A stretch of DNA of 64,000 nucleotides from the NCBI GenBank assembly GCA_005281725.1, contig SSBO01000001.1:852399-916398 (forward strand), given 5' to 3'. This stretch comes from Wuchereria bancrofti. Its lineage: Eukaryota > Nematoda > Chromadorea > Rhabditida > Onchocercidae. The notes below the pieces were generated by a model. The model was given only the letters and a program-made list of their open reading frames with translations, was not told the DNA's origin and ran no database searches. Every line of letters begins with the position of its first letter. Positions within the stretch are counted from its first letter, which is position 1. A program made the translations under genes and the position numbers. Shown here one piece after another: positions 36,627-49,200 of the stretch.

Positions 36627-39466
36627 CGATGATATTTTAACCTTACTTCATATCTCTCTCGTCCTCCGTTATTGAATTGATAGCACTAATGGTGCAAATA
36701 AATTTAACAAAAAAAAAAATTCTTAATAAGAAAGCAAAAAGTACTTATCTGTTCAAGAAAAAAAAAAAAATCATTTCTAAAAGAAATTTCATTTAAATTG
36801 TTTTTCATCATCATTTTTATTCATTTGCAATGAAATTTTTTGATTAATCTTTTTCTTTCTTTTCTTTTTTTTTTATTAATGAAGAAGGCAAAGGAATAAG
36901 CAAATAGCAACAGGCAGATAAATAAGTAAATAAATGAAATGATTAAATAAGTAAATAAATAAAATGAATAAAACAAACAAACGAATAAATAAACAAAAAA
37001 AAAAAAATGAATTAATAAACAAAAATAGATGAATGAAAACGTGTAAAATTGCTCTCATGCGAAATAAAAAAAAAATGAAAAGAAAGAACTAATAGCGTTT
37101 TAGATGCAAACTTATGAATATGTAATCTTTTCTTTTTTTTTTTTTCATTCCAATAAATAGTAAATATTTAAATGGTAAATTCCTTGCCACTTATCAATGA
37201 CTGACTAATTTTTATTGCTATTAAATTATTTAATATAGAAGGAAAAAGATTACGGTAATTTATCAAAGTAAATTCAATTTTAGTTCGCTTCAAATATTTC
37301 ATCAAATTGATTTCATTGTAATAAAATCAACTGAAAGTGTTCTGGAAATTTAAAATGGAAATTTTTCATGAAAATCAAAAAATATACAAATGAATGAGAG
37401 GGATGCAGAGAAAGAGGGGTGAAAAAAACTTTTTTTTGAAATATTTTAAAAAATTCAAGTCAAATGTATGATTTAACTAGCAATCACTAGTTTGTTCATC
37501 ATTTAATCATTTGTCCAGCAATTTAAATTGATAATTTTTCCTTCATTTGATAACACTACCAATTACACTAAAAATAAAAAAAAAAAGTGATTTTAATACA
37601 TCATTGATATCATCTTATTTCAATGATTGTAATAAAATAATTTAATCATAATTCTTTAAAGTAATTTTTCTAAAATATTATCTTTCATTATCAAATAGGA
37701 TGTGAAATTTTAGTGATGTATAATATAAACAGTGGCATACTATGTAGAGTAAAGTACAGTAATCATTTTATTTTCCTCCATTAAATGCCAATAAATAAAA
37801 ATGTGACAGTGTTAACAACATTCATTAATTTAACACTATATTGCTACCCGTACTTTAGACAAATTACAAAATTCAGTAATGAAGATATAATTTTACTCAT
37901 AAATATAAATAAAACTATAAAAGCTATTAAAATTTCCTAATTAAAAAAAAAAGCACAATATTTTAAGCAGTAAAGTATGCTATAAAGTTGACCTTTGCAA
38001 TTTTATGCTATATTTGAAATATAATTTTAAAATAGTTGCAAACAAGGCTTACCTTGAATTTAATTTAATTATACAATCTGTTATCGGATATGTAATGAAA
38101 CATAAATGATATATGTATTTATGTAGAGATCTAGTAAGATTGTTTTGTAAAATAAAACAACAAAAAAAAAAAAAGGAAAAGTGGAAATAAATAATTTGTT
38201 AAGAAAGATCATAAAATTGAACCATATTTATCAGAAAAATCCTATTGCTACAATTAAAACTAGTAATGAATAGAAACTCGAATTAGCTAAGTTTTGTCTA
38301 AATATAAATGAGAAAGCTGTTTTCATAGTAAATTGGAATTTCTAAAAGAAAAAATTTTTTGTTTCAGATTTTAATGAATTTATTTTAATTCATATCAATA
38401 TGATAAACTATTTGAAAGACTGCTCATAAATTATCTTAACTAATCCAATTGATGAATTAACCTATAAAGTACATATTAGAACGATAGGCTAAATTCATTG
38501 CTTTACAATTAACATATGCTATTTCCTAGAAAGATAAATGATAAAGTGTTCATCACATTTTAACCTATATTCACTCTTAAAAGTGATATTGATAGCAAAT
38601 ATTGCTATTTTATATTTAATGCAAAATTTTATATCGCAATAAATAATATCATTTTTCAGTTAAATGAATCAATTTTCATTTCTTTCGTTTTTTTTTTTCT
38701 ACATATCATTTTTCAAAAAAAAAAGAAAAAAAAGTTGCAAACCAAAAAATTGATTTTTAAATGATAAAATAGATTTTTGAATGAATAAAACAAAATTTAA
38801 AACGGCAAATAAATTAAGATGTGAATCATTTCTAAGAATAATGAATAAAAAGAGGATGGAGTGTATTTGTACAACAAATAAAATGATAGTAACAATATCC
38901 ATGAAATACATTGATTTCATTTCAAGTGAAAAATTCCATCCAGAAGAAGCATCAAATTTTCATCAAGATTCATCTGATCATATTCTGCTTCCATTGATTT
39001 TTATTCTGATTGGCATTTGAAAGCACCTGATGAATTAAAACTATAAGCAAACAAATAAAAATTTTAGTAATGTTCTACTATGAGCTATAGATACTGAAAA
39101 CATATACTTTTCATTTTATTAGTACCTAAAAATATGTAACGGCTAACAGAAAAAACTCTTATTAGGAATGTAAAATTTATATAAGCAAATATTATCAAAA
39201 ATAGTAAATAAATAACAAAATAATAGAAGAGAAAATATTAAAAAAAGAAATGTTATTAAATTTTGGAAGTGCAAAATCATTAATAAGACAAATTATTGTG
39301 AAAGATGTTAAATCATAAAACATAAAAAAAAAAATTAAACTCAAGAAGTTCAATAAATGAAGTTAAAACTTCAAATGGCATTTTTGACATTAAAGCAACA
39401 ACATTTTGTTCTCTAAAAAAGGAAAAAAAAAATAGTTACAATAGAAGAAATGAAAAATTTACTGGT
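36627..39466. other. Region downstream of the esterase gene; no certain gene
   Basis: Holds one weak exon-like stretch on the minus strand ending at 36647 and A+T-rich sequence. The part nearest the esterase stop (about 39100-39466) is probably its 3' UTR, with a minus-strand AATAAA at 39115-39120. The plus-strand frame at 38781-39020 overlaps this area but has no supporting structure. Confidence 0.5.
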
Positions 39467-40217
39467 TTATTGCATTGTATTATTATCAACTTCCTTTGCA
39501 GATCTATCAGAATTAAGTGCCATATCTCGACTTTCTTCAGATAGCGATCTTGACAATCCAAATCGTACCGTAGGTCCTTTTTCTGATGACACCTTTTGCA
39601 TTTCAATCTTTTCTTCACCATTCTGATTCACTTCAGATAAAGTGATTTTTCGTTTTCGATTATTATCAGTATTACTTTTATCAGTGCTTACTTCATCTTC
39701 GCTACTGAATATGTATTTACTCTGATAAGCAGTGCAGGGTTCACTGATGTAACCTGCCTCAATAGATTCAACATCCTCAGAATTATAGGCTGGTTGTGAG
39801 TGCACATCTGGTTCTTGCTCTTCCTCTTCTTCATCCCACCAAACATCTGATAGTTCATCTTCCGCAACTTCATCATCGTTTAAGCTATCCTTTTCGCGTA
39901 CTTTTGGAACTCTTGACACCTGAAGAATTGCTATTTTATATCAGGTAGACAATGAGCCAAAAAGCCAATCTTCATTGTTAGAAATCGAAGAGAAGAAATA
40001 TCAATTTTAGAAAAATTTAAAGTTTTCAGACCTGAGCAGCGAGATTAGTGAATGATGAAGCACGGCCACGGTCATACATAGACAATTTTGAAGGTTCCCG
40101 ACGCCAATAACGTCGTTTCAGTGAGCGCAACTTCTCAGCATCGATAACATTTTTCAAATCTTCATTTGTCTTCACTAATTCTCCGAACTGCTTTACGCCA
40201 TGTTTGTAGCCGAGATC
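39467..40217 (-). CDS. PNPLA6: Esterase C-terminal exons with acidic Ser-rich tail
   Basis: Exon 40032-40217 encodes the helix [16 protein letters not shown] and a basic RRYWRR segment. The last exon, 39467-39919, starts [12 protein letters not shown], runs through an acidic stretch ([16 protein letters not shown]) and ends NNTMQ before TAA. Long Glu/Asp/Ser tails are usual in NTE. A minus-strand AATAAA (39466-39471) overlaps the stop codon. Confidence 0.93.
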
Positions 40218-43200
40218 CTACAAATCTTTCCCGAATTACTAAGACTTCATTAACTTCAATAATATAGTAATAACAATTCAATAATACAGTGATGACAATA
40301 ATAATAACAACAATAACAATAATAATTAATAATAACAGTAATAATTAATGATAATAATAATAATAATAAAGTCAACAAATTACTTCAGAAATTGTTTGGA
40401 ATACTGGATAAAGTATTGTTTAAGAATGAACAAAGAAAACTAAGTTAAATTCAAAACTTGGAATAATAGTTATGCAAAGAGAAGGACTTACTCGTATTTC
40501 ATCATATCTATAAAAATCTAAGGTTTTGAATTCTTCGATAGGTGGTCGTACATACTGACAATATCCTGCGTTCTTCACTGACTGTAGCTGTTGCACACAA
40601 GAGACATACGCTAGACGACTCTTAATGATTTGAAGTTTTGCTATTTAAGGACAAATGTGATATGTTAAAATACCATTTAAAGAAATAACAAAATTTTTAT
40701 TATTTTTTCAGTTCAAAAAAGGTCCCTTTTTAAAAATTAAAACCATATAAGAAATATGGTAATCAAATACAGTAGTGAACTGATGACAGACAACTTTAAA
40801 AAAACACTAGTAAATATGAAATTTGAAAGCATCTATACAGTACTTGTATTTCTTCCATATTCAAAACTTTGATTGGTTCAGCAAATGGATTTAACTTTTT
40901 CAGCAATACCCAAAATCCGCTCAATGAATCACCATAGTTGTATAAATTCGTTTCGGCAGCAGAACCAACATCTACCGCGATTACTATCTTAGCACCCATA
41001 GATCTGAATTCAATTATTAAAAATTCCTAGCAAAAAGTTTTGGAAATCTGAAAATTTATTTATTGTATTTTGGGACCTAGTCCCACTAGAACAGCTGATA
41101 TCTTCCGATTTAAACTTTCATATTCTACATTTTTGTTAAGACAGCAAAATTCTTAATATATTTTACATCCTGTTTTCTCTTTCCTTTTTGGTTTTGAAAT
41201 GCACTCATTTATCTATAAATTCATTTAATCTTGTCTTAATGATATATGAAAATGTGATGCATTCAATTATAGTGATAAGAAATTGTCCAAATCGATACCA
41301 GTTTTCATTTCATTTTTACTTTTTTATTGGAAATTTATTCTTGAACAAAAGTAAGTATACAAAGTAACAAATTTTTAAGATTGCTTAAAGAAAGAAAATG
41401 AGTTTTTTTCTCACAACTTAAAGGGCAACCCAATCATTTTCACTTCACACATTAGCAATAATCATGTTAAAAGCTTTCATTTGGACAATTTTTTCAAGAT
41501 TTCTAGTATTTTATATAGTTTTCTTATTCAATTTATTAATCAGGGACACGTTTAAATTCCGAAAAATTGTAATTTTAATTAAAAATTGGACATACTGCAT
41601 GACATCTGCTGGTAAATTGTTGACATAACCACCATCTAACAACAAATGACCATCTACTGGATCACACAATGGAGGAAGATAACCTGCCAAAGACATTGAT
41701 GCTCGACAATAAGCCCATAATGGACCAGTCCGATGCACCCGCATTTCCGAATTGCTAAAAGAATTAAATTAAATTTTACAATTTTAAAAGTTGAAATTGG
41801 GCTATCAAATAGGAATTATTGAGAGTGTTACAAAATTTTATTAACCTTATGTCAGTGCTTATGCAAAAATAAGGTATCCACAAATCTTCGATTAATGAAT
41901 CCGAGAATAAATCCTGAAGACCATGATTAAAACCAGCACCAGTAAACATCGCCGAATGGGCATATGTTAAATCCCATATTTTTGGCCAAATGGAAGCCAT
42001 CATCTGTAAATTAATAGTGCTGCAGCAATTTTCCGATAAAATTTTCTTAAGACAAAACATTTTTATTTGTCTCAAACATATCAAAACTGAAATAATTTCA
42101 TTGTACTACAATTGAAGATAACTCAAATATTTTAATATTAAGAATGGTAAAATTGAGGCACTAAATTTCATATGAAACTTTAATCCATGCATAAATAAAT
42201 ATAATTTAATTCAAATTATATGTAAATCAATAAAAATATTAAACTGATCTAATAATAGAACGAATATCAGAAAAAAAAAATGTTGTTGCAACAGAGTAAA
42301 CAATCATTCTAAATTTACATTGCATATTTTTTTATGCAATTGTTTACTCAACTAATCTGTTAACAATGAATAATATTACATTTGTGCTACATAAAAATGG
42401 ATTTTTTTAAAGGTATTTAGTTTTTTTGAAATGAATGTAACTAACCATGAACCAACTTTTTGCTCTCTGTTCTAAATCTTCAACCTCTTGAGCATATAAG
42501 CCACCGATCATAGATCCAATAGATGTTCCTCCTATCATATCAATTGGAATACCGTGTTCCTGCATTGCACGCAGCACACCAACATGAGATGCACCTCTGA
42601 AGACAACAAAAATCTTCGCTTCTTATTTAATCAGATTCAAAATTTTACAAAAATAACATAGCTTTCTTTTGGTCGAAAATGAAGTTATATCATTTGTTGT
42701 TAAAATATATTCCAATTACAAAAAGATAACCTTGCACCGCCTCCACCAAGCACAACACCAATTGCATTTCCAGTTAGTATTCGAGCTAGTCTTGAAAAAT
42801 CTGACCCACTGTCAACCTTTCCACCATAAATGTTTTGCTCATAAAAGGATACAATGTCGGATTCAGATACCTGAAAGAAGCGAAAATGAAGTCTCAACAA
42901 AATAATGATAATAGATGCAACTATATAATCTTACTATTTGCTATTGTTTTTACCTTCATATTTAATTTTTACTTTTTTAATTTTTACATTTTGAAATTAA
43001 ATCTGACCTTCTTCAAATTCCACTGTACCATCCGTTTATGAATACGGACATGATGATGACCCGAAAACCAACTTCCTTTCAACCATTCAATAGTTCCTTG
43101 TGGTTCTACAGTTTTTTCATCCCAGAGAAGGATCAATTCCTTGTTTGTTCGAATACCATCTTCATTCATGTTCAAATAATCATCCATCTGAAATACTAAT

Positions 43201-46200
43201 TCATACTCATTCTCTAATAAAATTATTTAGAATTATCTCAAATGATAAATAAGTGATGAATTTAGAATAATCTTAAAATGGACAAAAGTTAAACCAATAA
43301 CTAACCAATGACTGTTGAAATGGTTTCTGTTCACCATTAGCAACGAATAATATTGCATCTGCTTGACGAAGACAACGTCGTGTCCAACTTGTAGCGCTTG
43401 TGTCACATTCATAAATAATTAACGGATAGGTATCTTCTTGCAAATTAAGCCAATGCATAAGGCGAAAATCTGCTTGCCTGTAATAAAATTATTTCATTAA
43501 TAAATTAATACTGAAAAATGAAAACTCTATTTAATCAATGGGTGCATTCCGAAAAATAAAACTTCTAGACTTATGTGCTAATCCAAAAATTTATAACAAA
43601 AAAGACAATTGGAATTAAGTGACTTAATTCCAAGTGTCTTTTTTACAGTATGTAATATTAGTTCAATATGCGAAGTATTTTCCTATATAACTTTAACTGT
43701 TTACATAACACACATCAAGAATTTTCAACTTATTTGATGAATGTTTAAATCCGAACAAACTGCTTCATGCTGTACACACACAAAAAAAAAAAAAGAAAAA
43801 AAAACCCCAAATAAAATCACCATATCAGAAGAAAAAAAGAAAAAGTGCATGCAATTGAAAAACCAATCCATTTGAAAAACTAATAATTATTGGATTAAAC
43901 AGAACGACTACAAATCCACAAATGTGATGTATCAGCTATAAAAACTTTAACCTTTCTAAAAGTAATAGGAAAAAAATTTATACAATCTTAATTAATCCTA
44001 CCAGCATTTGCAATACAATTTGGCCAGTTGTAGGAAAATGAATGGAAACTACTGTTCCGGAAAAGTAGGAAAGCATGAAAACGGAAAAATTGGAGAAAAT
44101 AGAAGTGCCAGAATTATCCCGACATTTAGTGCACTCACGATAGGAATAGATTTGTGAACCGGACATGAACTTTAACTTCTTTTCTAACTTTACTTCAACT
44201 CAAATAAGCAGATTTGCAGTACGACAAACTTATTATAACACAAGAAAATAAAATGAAAATATTAAAATTACCCGTCGTAAGTTTGATCCGTTAAAATCCT
44301 AAATAAGAATTTTGCATCACTTTTTATATATAAATTTAAGTATGTAATGCAATTTGGAAAAACATACAAATATATCGAACGAACAAAAAAAAAAAAGAAT
44401 TATCAAAAATGGCCCATTTTATCAGTAGCCTCAAATCAAATATCACTTCTAAGTTTGGTACCAAATTATAGCTTACTTTTCTAATACACTAACATCCAAT
44501 AGTTCGGCTATTTTCTGACTGCTTAATCGCAGAACTCGCAGATTTGCTGTAAGGGCGTGATATAGTTCACATGTAAATGCAGTTAATGGCACGTCGGGTG
44601 TTGCAGCTACTATCGCAATAGTATGTAAATTCTGCAAAGATTTCAAATCTTAAATCTTCACTTATGAATTCACCAGTAAAGTAAACTTTCAGATACATAA
44701 ACCCGTAATATCGGTACCTATTTTAGGTTATGCCTTATCGGTCAAAACTTTGTATGCTATTGCTTGAAAAACCTTAGTCTCAAATAGTTGAAAGCAATGA
44801 TCCAACTTGAAAGACTTAAGTAAATCATTGATTCAAAACGATTGAAAGTTCCAGAAATTATATGTTTACTTTGATATGACTCTGTGGGTCGCCTGTTGTC
44901 ATTGAAAGACCATCCTTGTACCCGCATCTAAATGTAGATGTACTTTGTATCGATGAAGTATAATACTGACCCAGCAAATGGACAAGACGAAATCCAACCT
45001 ATAATAATGAATTTAATTAAATTTAATCTAGTTAATGCACTATTAATATAGGATAGAGAAAAATTAGAATAATCACCTGTGGGAACTTTATTTTAATAAA
45101 ATTTAAAAGGCCTTCAGGAAGTCGTGCTAATTGTGAAAAACGAATTGCAAGGACAGTAGTGGTACGCGGTACTCGCTGCAAAACCTGGAAAATAAAGAGA
45201 TCTTAAAAAAAATGAAAAACTTAAAAACTTGGAATATTTGAAAAAGATTTCAGAAAATCGTAACAGCCAATAGCAATGCAAAATATTGCTTGATCACGAA
45301 GAGTGCAATTTTTAAAGAATTCCAAGTTTTGTTTTACATTTTAACATCGATAATAGGTTGGAACACAGTAATCAAGTTTTTAAATAATAGATCACAGATA
45401 TAACTAATCTGAAAAGGATATTATTTTTGTTAGCCAGAAATAAATTTTCTATTCTTGTAGCACAAAAACATACGGTTTCGGATTTTATGAACTCTTGAAA
45501 AGTTGAAAATCGAACTGCGAAGCATAAATTTTTGTGCTACAAGAAGAAACGAATTTATTTCTCGTTGATGAAAATATGTTGATTGTTATGATCTATACAT
45601 TACTATCTTAATTATGTTTAAATCTAATTGTAATTTGAAACTCACATTTGGAAAATTTTGTAAAGTATTTTCAGCAAAAGGTCAAATGATGGATAACAAA
45701 AATACACAACTTAGTGCATTCAATTTTTTAAGTGTTGACTGCCTGAGGTATAATAAGAATTGAGTTTTTTTCTGTTGATTAATGTCAGCTACATTACAAT
45801 TTTTAATTAATCTCATCTATTTGTTTAGTATCCTTCTCAGATTTATGATTTTTTTTTCTTTTTTTGTGAAAGTTCGACTTCAGGAAGCATTTTGAAATTT
45901 TTTGCCACTAATGTCTAACCACTAAAATGGTCTCTTCCAGTTATAATTTATTTTTCGCCGCATGTTATAACTCAATTGAGAAAATACGGCAATTCAAAAT
46001 AACATTTTTCTTTTTGCTCATTGATTGATTAGCTCATGAGATATTTATTTGTCGAGCTTTTCCATCTTTTTAATTTGCTTGAAATGCTGACGACATATAG
46101 GTAGTATGGATCGAATTCTTCAGCATTTTCATATGCAGTTGAGAAAAAGAATTGTTTCAGTAATACTCTCAAACACTCACACTATCAATTTCCTACGAAT

Positions 46201-49200
46201 TGGATCATTACACTCTCTATTTTTTTCTTTTTTAAAAAAGAATGTTTTCAGTAATACCTCAACTTCTTTTTATTTTTAAAATATTCGCTTTACAGAATTT
46301 CTTAAGTTATTATAGCCTTGCATGTATGTTAGCAATTCTTGAGCTAATGCATTAATATTGCAAATTGCATTTGTTATTTCACAAACCAATTTTAGATTTA
46401 AAAAAATAAGTAAAAAAATAAACTGACTCCATTTTGCTTTTTGTTTATCATCATTTATCATTTCTTTAGTCCAAAATATAATTTCCCCAACATAAAACGG
46501 TAAATTTCAACGATGCAAAAACCCAGGCAACTACTTTTGAATCAATCTAATATGGTAAGAAAATTGTTATATAGAAAGATTCTATGGTCATCAGAGTAAT
46601 AATTAAATAAAAATAAAAGTTTTATAGGAGTATATATAACCTAAACAGAAATGAGCATACTAAAATAATGAAAATATTACCTCAATCATTCCCAAAACAT
46701 CACCTCGCCCAAACTCTTCAATTACTTTTTTGTTTTCTACAGATCGAAGTCGTCCACTTAAAAGGACGAATATTGAGTCAGCTACATCACCACTTCTAAA
46801 ACAGATGATTCTAATGTAGCCAACAGATTACTTCTGAATTATTTCTTTCAATAACATTAAGTTCTTTTCTGAAAAGAGTAGTCACCTGTATACAGCCTGT
46901 CCGGAATCAAGCAGGACCCAATCAACTGCAAAATCTACATGTCGAACGAAAAAACTTAATCGTCGAATAACTGAATGTGCAACTGGCAATACGATTTCCG
47001 GATGGATATCAACCAATCTTAATATTAATTATAGAAAAAAAAAAATCTGCAGTTACTACCGAAAAAATCAAGCCACAATGTTATTACTTATCGATAAATC
47101 ATCGACTCGGTGTTGAATTTCGTAATAATTTTTTTGAGAAATGAAAATAATGAAGAAAGTCAAATTAAAAATGATTTGATAAAATTAGAATTAACTAACT
47201 TTTTAGATATTATTTTTGTAAAGTTAAAAGAGCAGGATAGAAACTAACTCGAAGAAATCTTTTTTCGAAATAGTGGCATATATTGCACACGTATGAGATC
47301 GAACCGTAACAAACCATGGTTCACCGGTGAGTAATTGTAATCCGCCGATAAGTTCGCGTGGATATATGAAAAACTGCTCTTCATCTATATTCTCATCTTC
47401 TCCATCAATTGGCTCCTTAAATTAAATTTTTTTCTAAGAGTTACGAAAAAAAAAAAAAAAATTCACTTCCAATCACCTTAATATCGTTCAAAATTAATCA
47501 TTTTATCCAATAAGCAACAGTTAATTTCAGAAAGATTGAAGTTAAATTGCTCATAAGTTTTAACATAAAAAAGCACAAAACATGCTAATTTGCACATTTG
47601 AGCTGTTTAAAAAATAATAATAATAAAAAGAAAAAAGAAAAACCTGTGAAATACTTAGAAAACCACTGAGAACCATAATTAATAATTCATCTTCAGAATT
47701 TTGCTCTACAATAAGATGTTTCTCGGGAACATTTTCAATGGTTACACGATTTGCCAAAAGTGCTATCGCTTCAGCACTAGCACCTAGATGAAGTACTTCA
47801 GCAAACCATCGCTGTGCTGTCGCCAAATATTCCTTCGAATCTTCAAAGAAAGATGAATTTTGTGATTGATATGCAGAATCTATGTTAATGTATTTGAAAG
47901 AAACCGAAAATTAAAATAAAATCCTGAATGAAGACAATAATAGTGTACCATCAATACTATTTAAACGATGAGTACGTGATCGCATTTTGCCTTGTAGACG
48001 ATTTGAGCAAGTAATTCCAGATGGATGACGATGACGGTCATCCATATTACGTCTTTCATCAGGACGCTGAAATGAGTTAAACGTGAAATATTTCAGACTA
48101 TATTAAATGGATAGAATAATTAATAAATGAAAATTTTTTGCACAAATTTAGAAATAAACGCTTTTTAAACAAAGCAAACATCGCACTATTAATCGGATTA
48201 GTATAGAAAAAAGTAGAAAAAAAGAAATTATTGAACTGACCTTTTTCACTAATTCGATGCTTAAACCAAGATATTGATGAAGTGTTGTTAAAGTAACATG
48301 TAGTAATCGTGTTAAAACAATTTGAATTGGTCGAACCCAAAATTCAGGATTCTTAATGAATGAATCCCGAAAACTATTCGTGCTACATCTATAATAAATT
48401 TTTATATGTTATATTAAACAATTCTGATTCATCCGAAATATTTCTGACTATATTAAATGGATAGAATAAGATTTTAATAAAAAAAAAAAGGGACGCACTG
48501 GAATTTTTCCTTTAATTTAAATTTATTGGCAGGCATTGTTTTACATAGTACTTTCATGAAATGTGTAATGGATTTAAGGCATTATACTATTTTGATTTCC
48601 GAAAAGTTTGAATTTTTAATTCTCTAAAGAAAAAAAAACAATGATAGCAGTCGTGTTTTGGATGGAAATTTGAGCTTTTATAACTGAGAAATTTTATTTT
48701 TTGAATCTCTTCTGTTCGAATAGATAGAAAAATGAAAATTCAAAATATGCCTATGAGCTCACTGAACAGTTACAGATTGGTCAAAAATTATTCATTCCAA
48801 AATTGAAAATATGTAAAATTCTTATGAGAGACAAATTCCTATAAAAGCTAGAATAGTTATGCTGTAATAGGAAAGCAAAATAAGTAAAACAAAAAATAAA
48901 ATCCAAATAAAAAATAAGATGCCAAATTTTATGTTAAGTCTTTTTATTTAATATACTTTTAACTTAGGAATTTAATAGTTTTGAAAAAACTTCAAAAAAA
49001 AAAAATTCATTTTTAGTTGAAAATGCTTCATCGACTCTTTAAATAAAGCCATGAATAAAAAAAGATTTTTCTGCAGATATTGTTTTGAATTTTGCTTCAA
49101 ACATATTAATCAGCTCATTAATTCTATCACAGTTCAACAACTATTTCATAAATTAACAATAGCAATCAAATTATTAATCTAGTAATGAAAAATGAAAAAC

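Noticed and set aside
38781..39020. 79-codon plus-strand frame downstream of the esterase gene
   Set aside because: It overlaps the probable esterase 3' region, shows no family resemblance and has no splice or promoter support.
40621..40640. 20-nt extension of the exon at 40492-40620 to an upstream TAG acceptor
   Set aside because: From the phase-0 donor before it, that junction gives a stop within ten codons; starting at AGT (40620) restores the conserved [11 protein letters not shown] junction.
43978..44166. 62-codon minus-strand frame beginning [18 protein letters not shown], in the esterase intron
   Set aside because: Flanking exons 44477-44631 and 43306-43477 join perfectly as a Lys codon (AA/G) in the conserved [11 protein letters not shown] region, leaving no place for an extra exon; no support as a separate gene.
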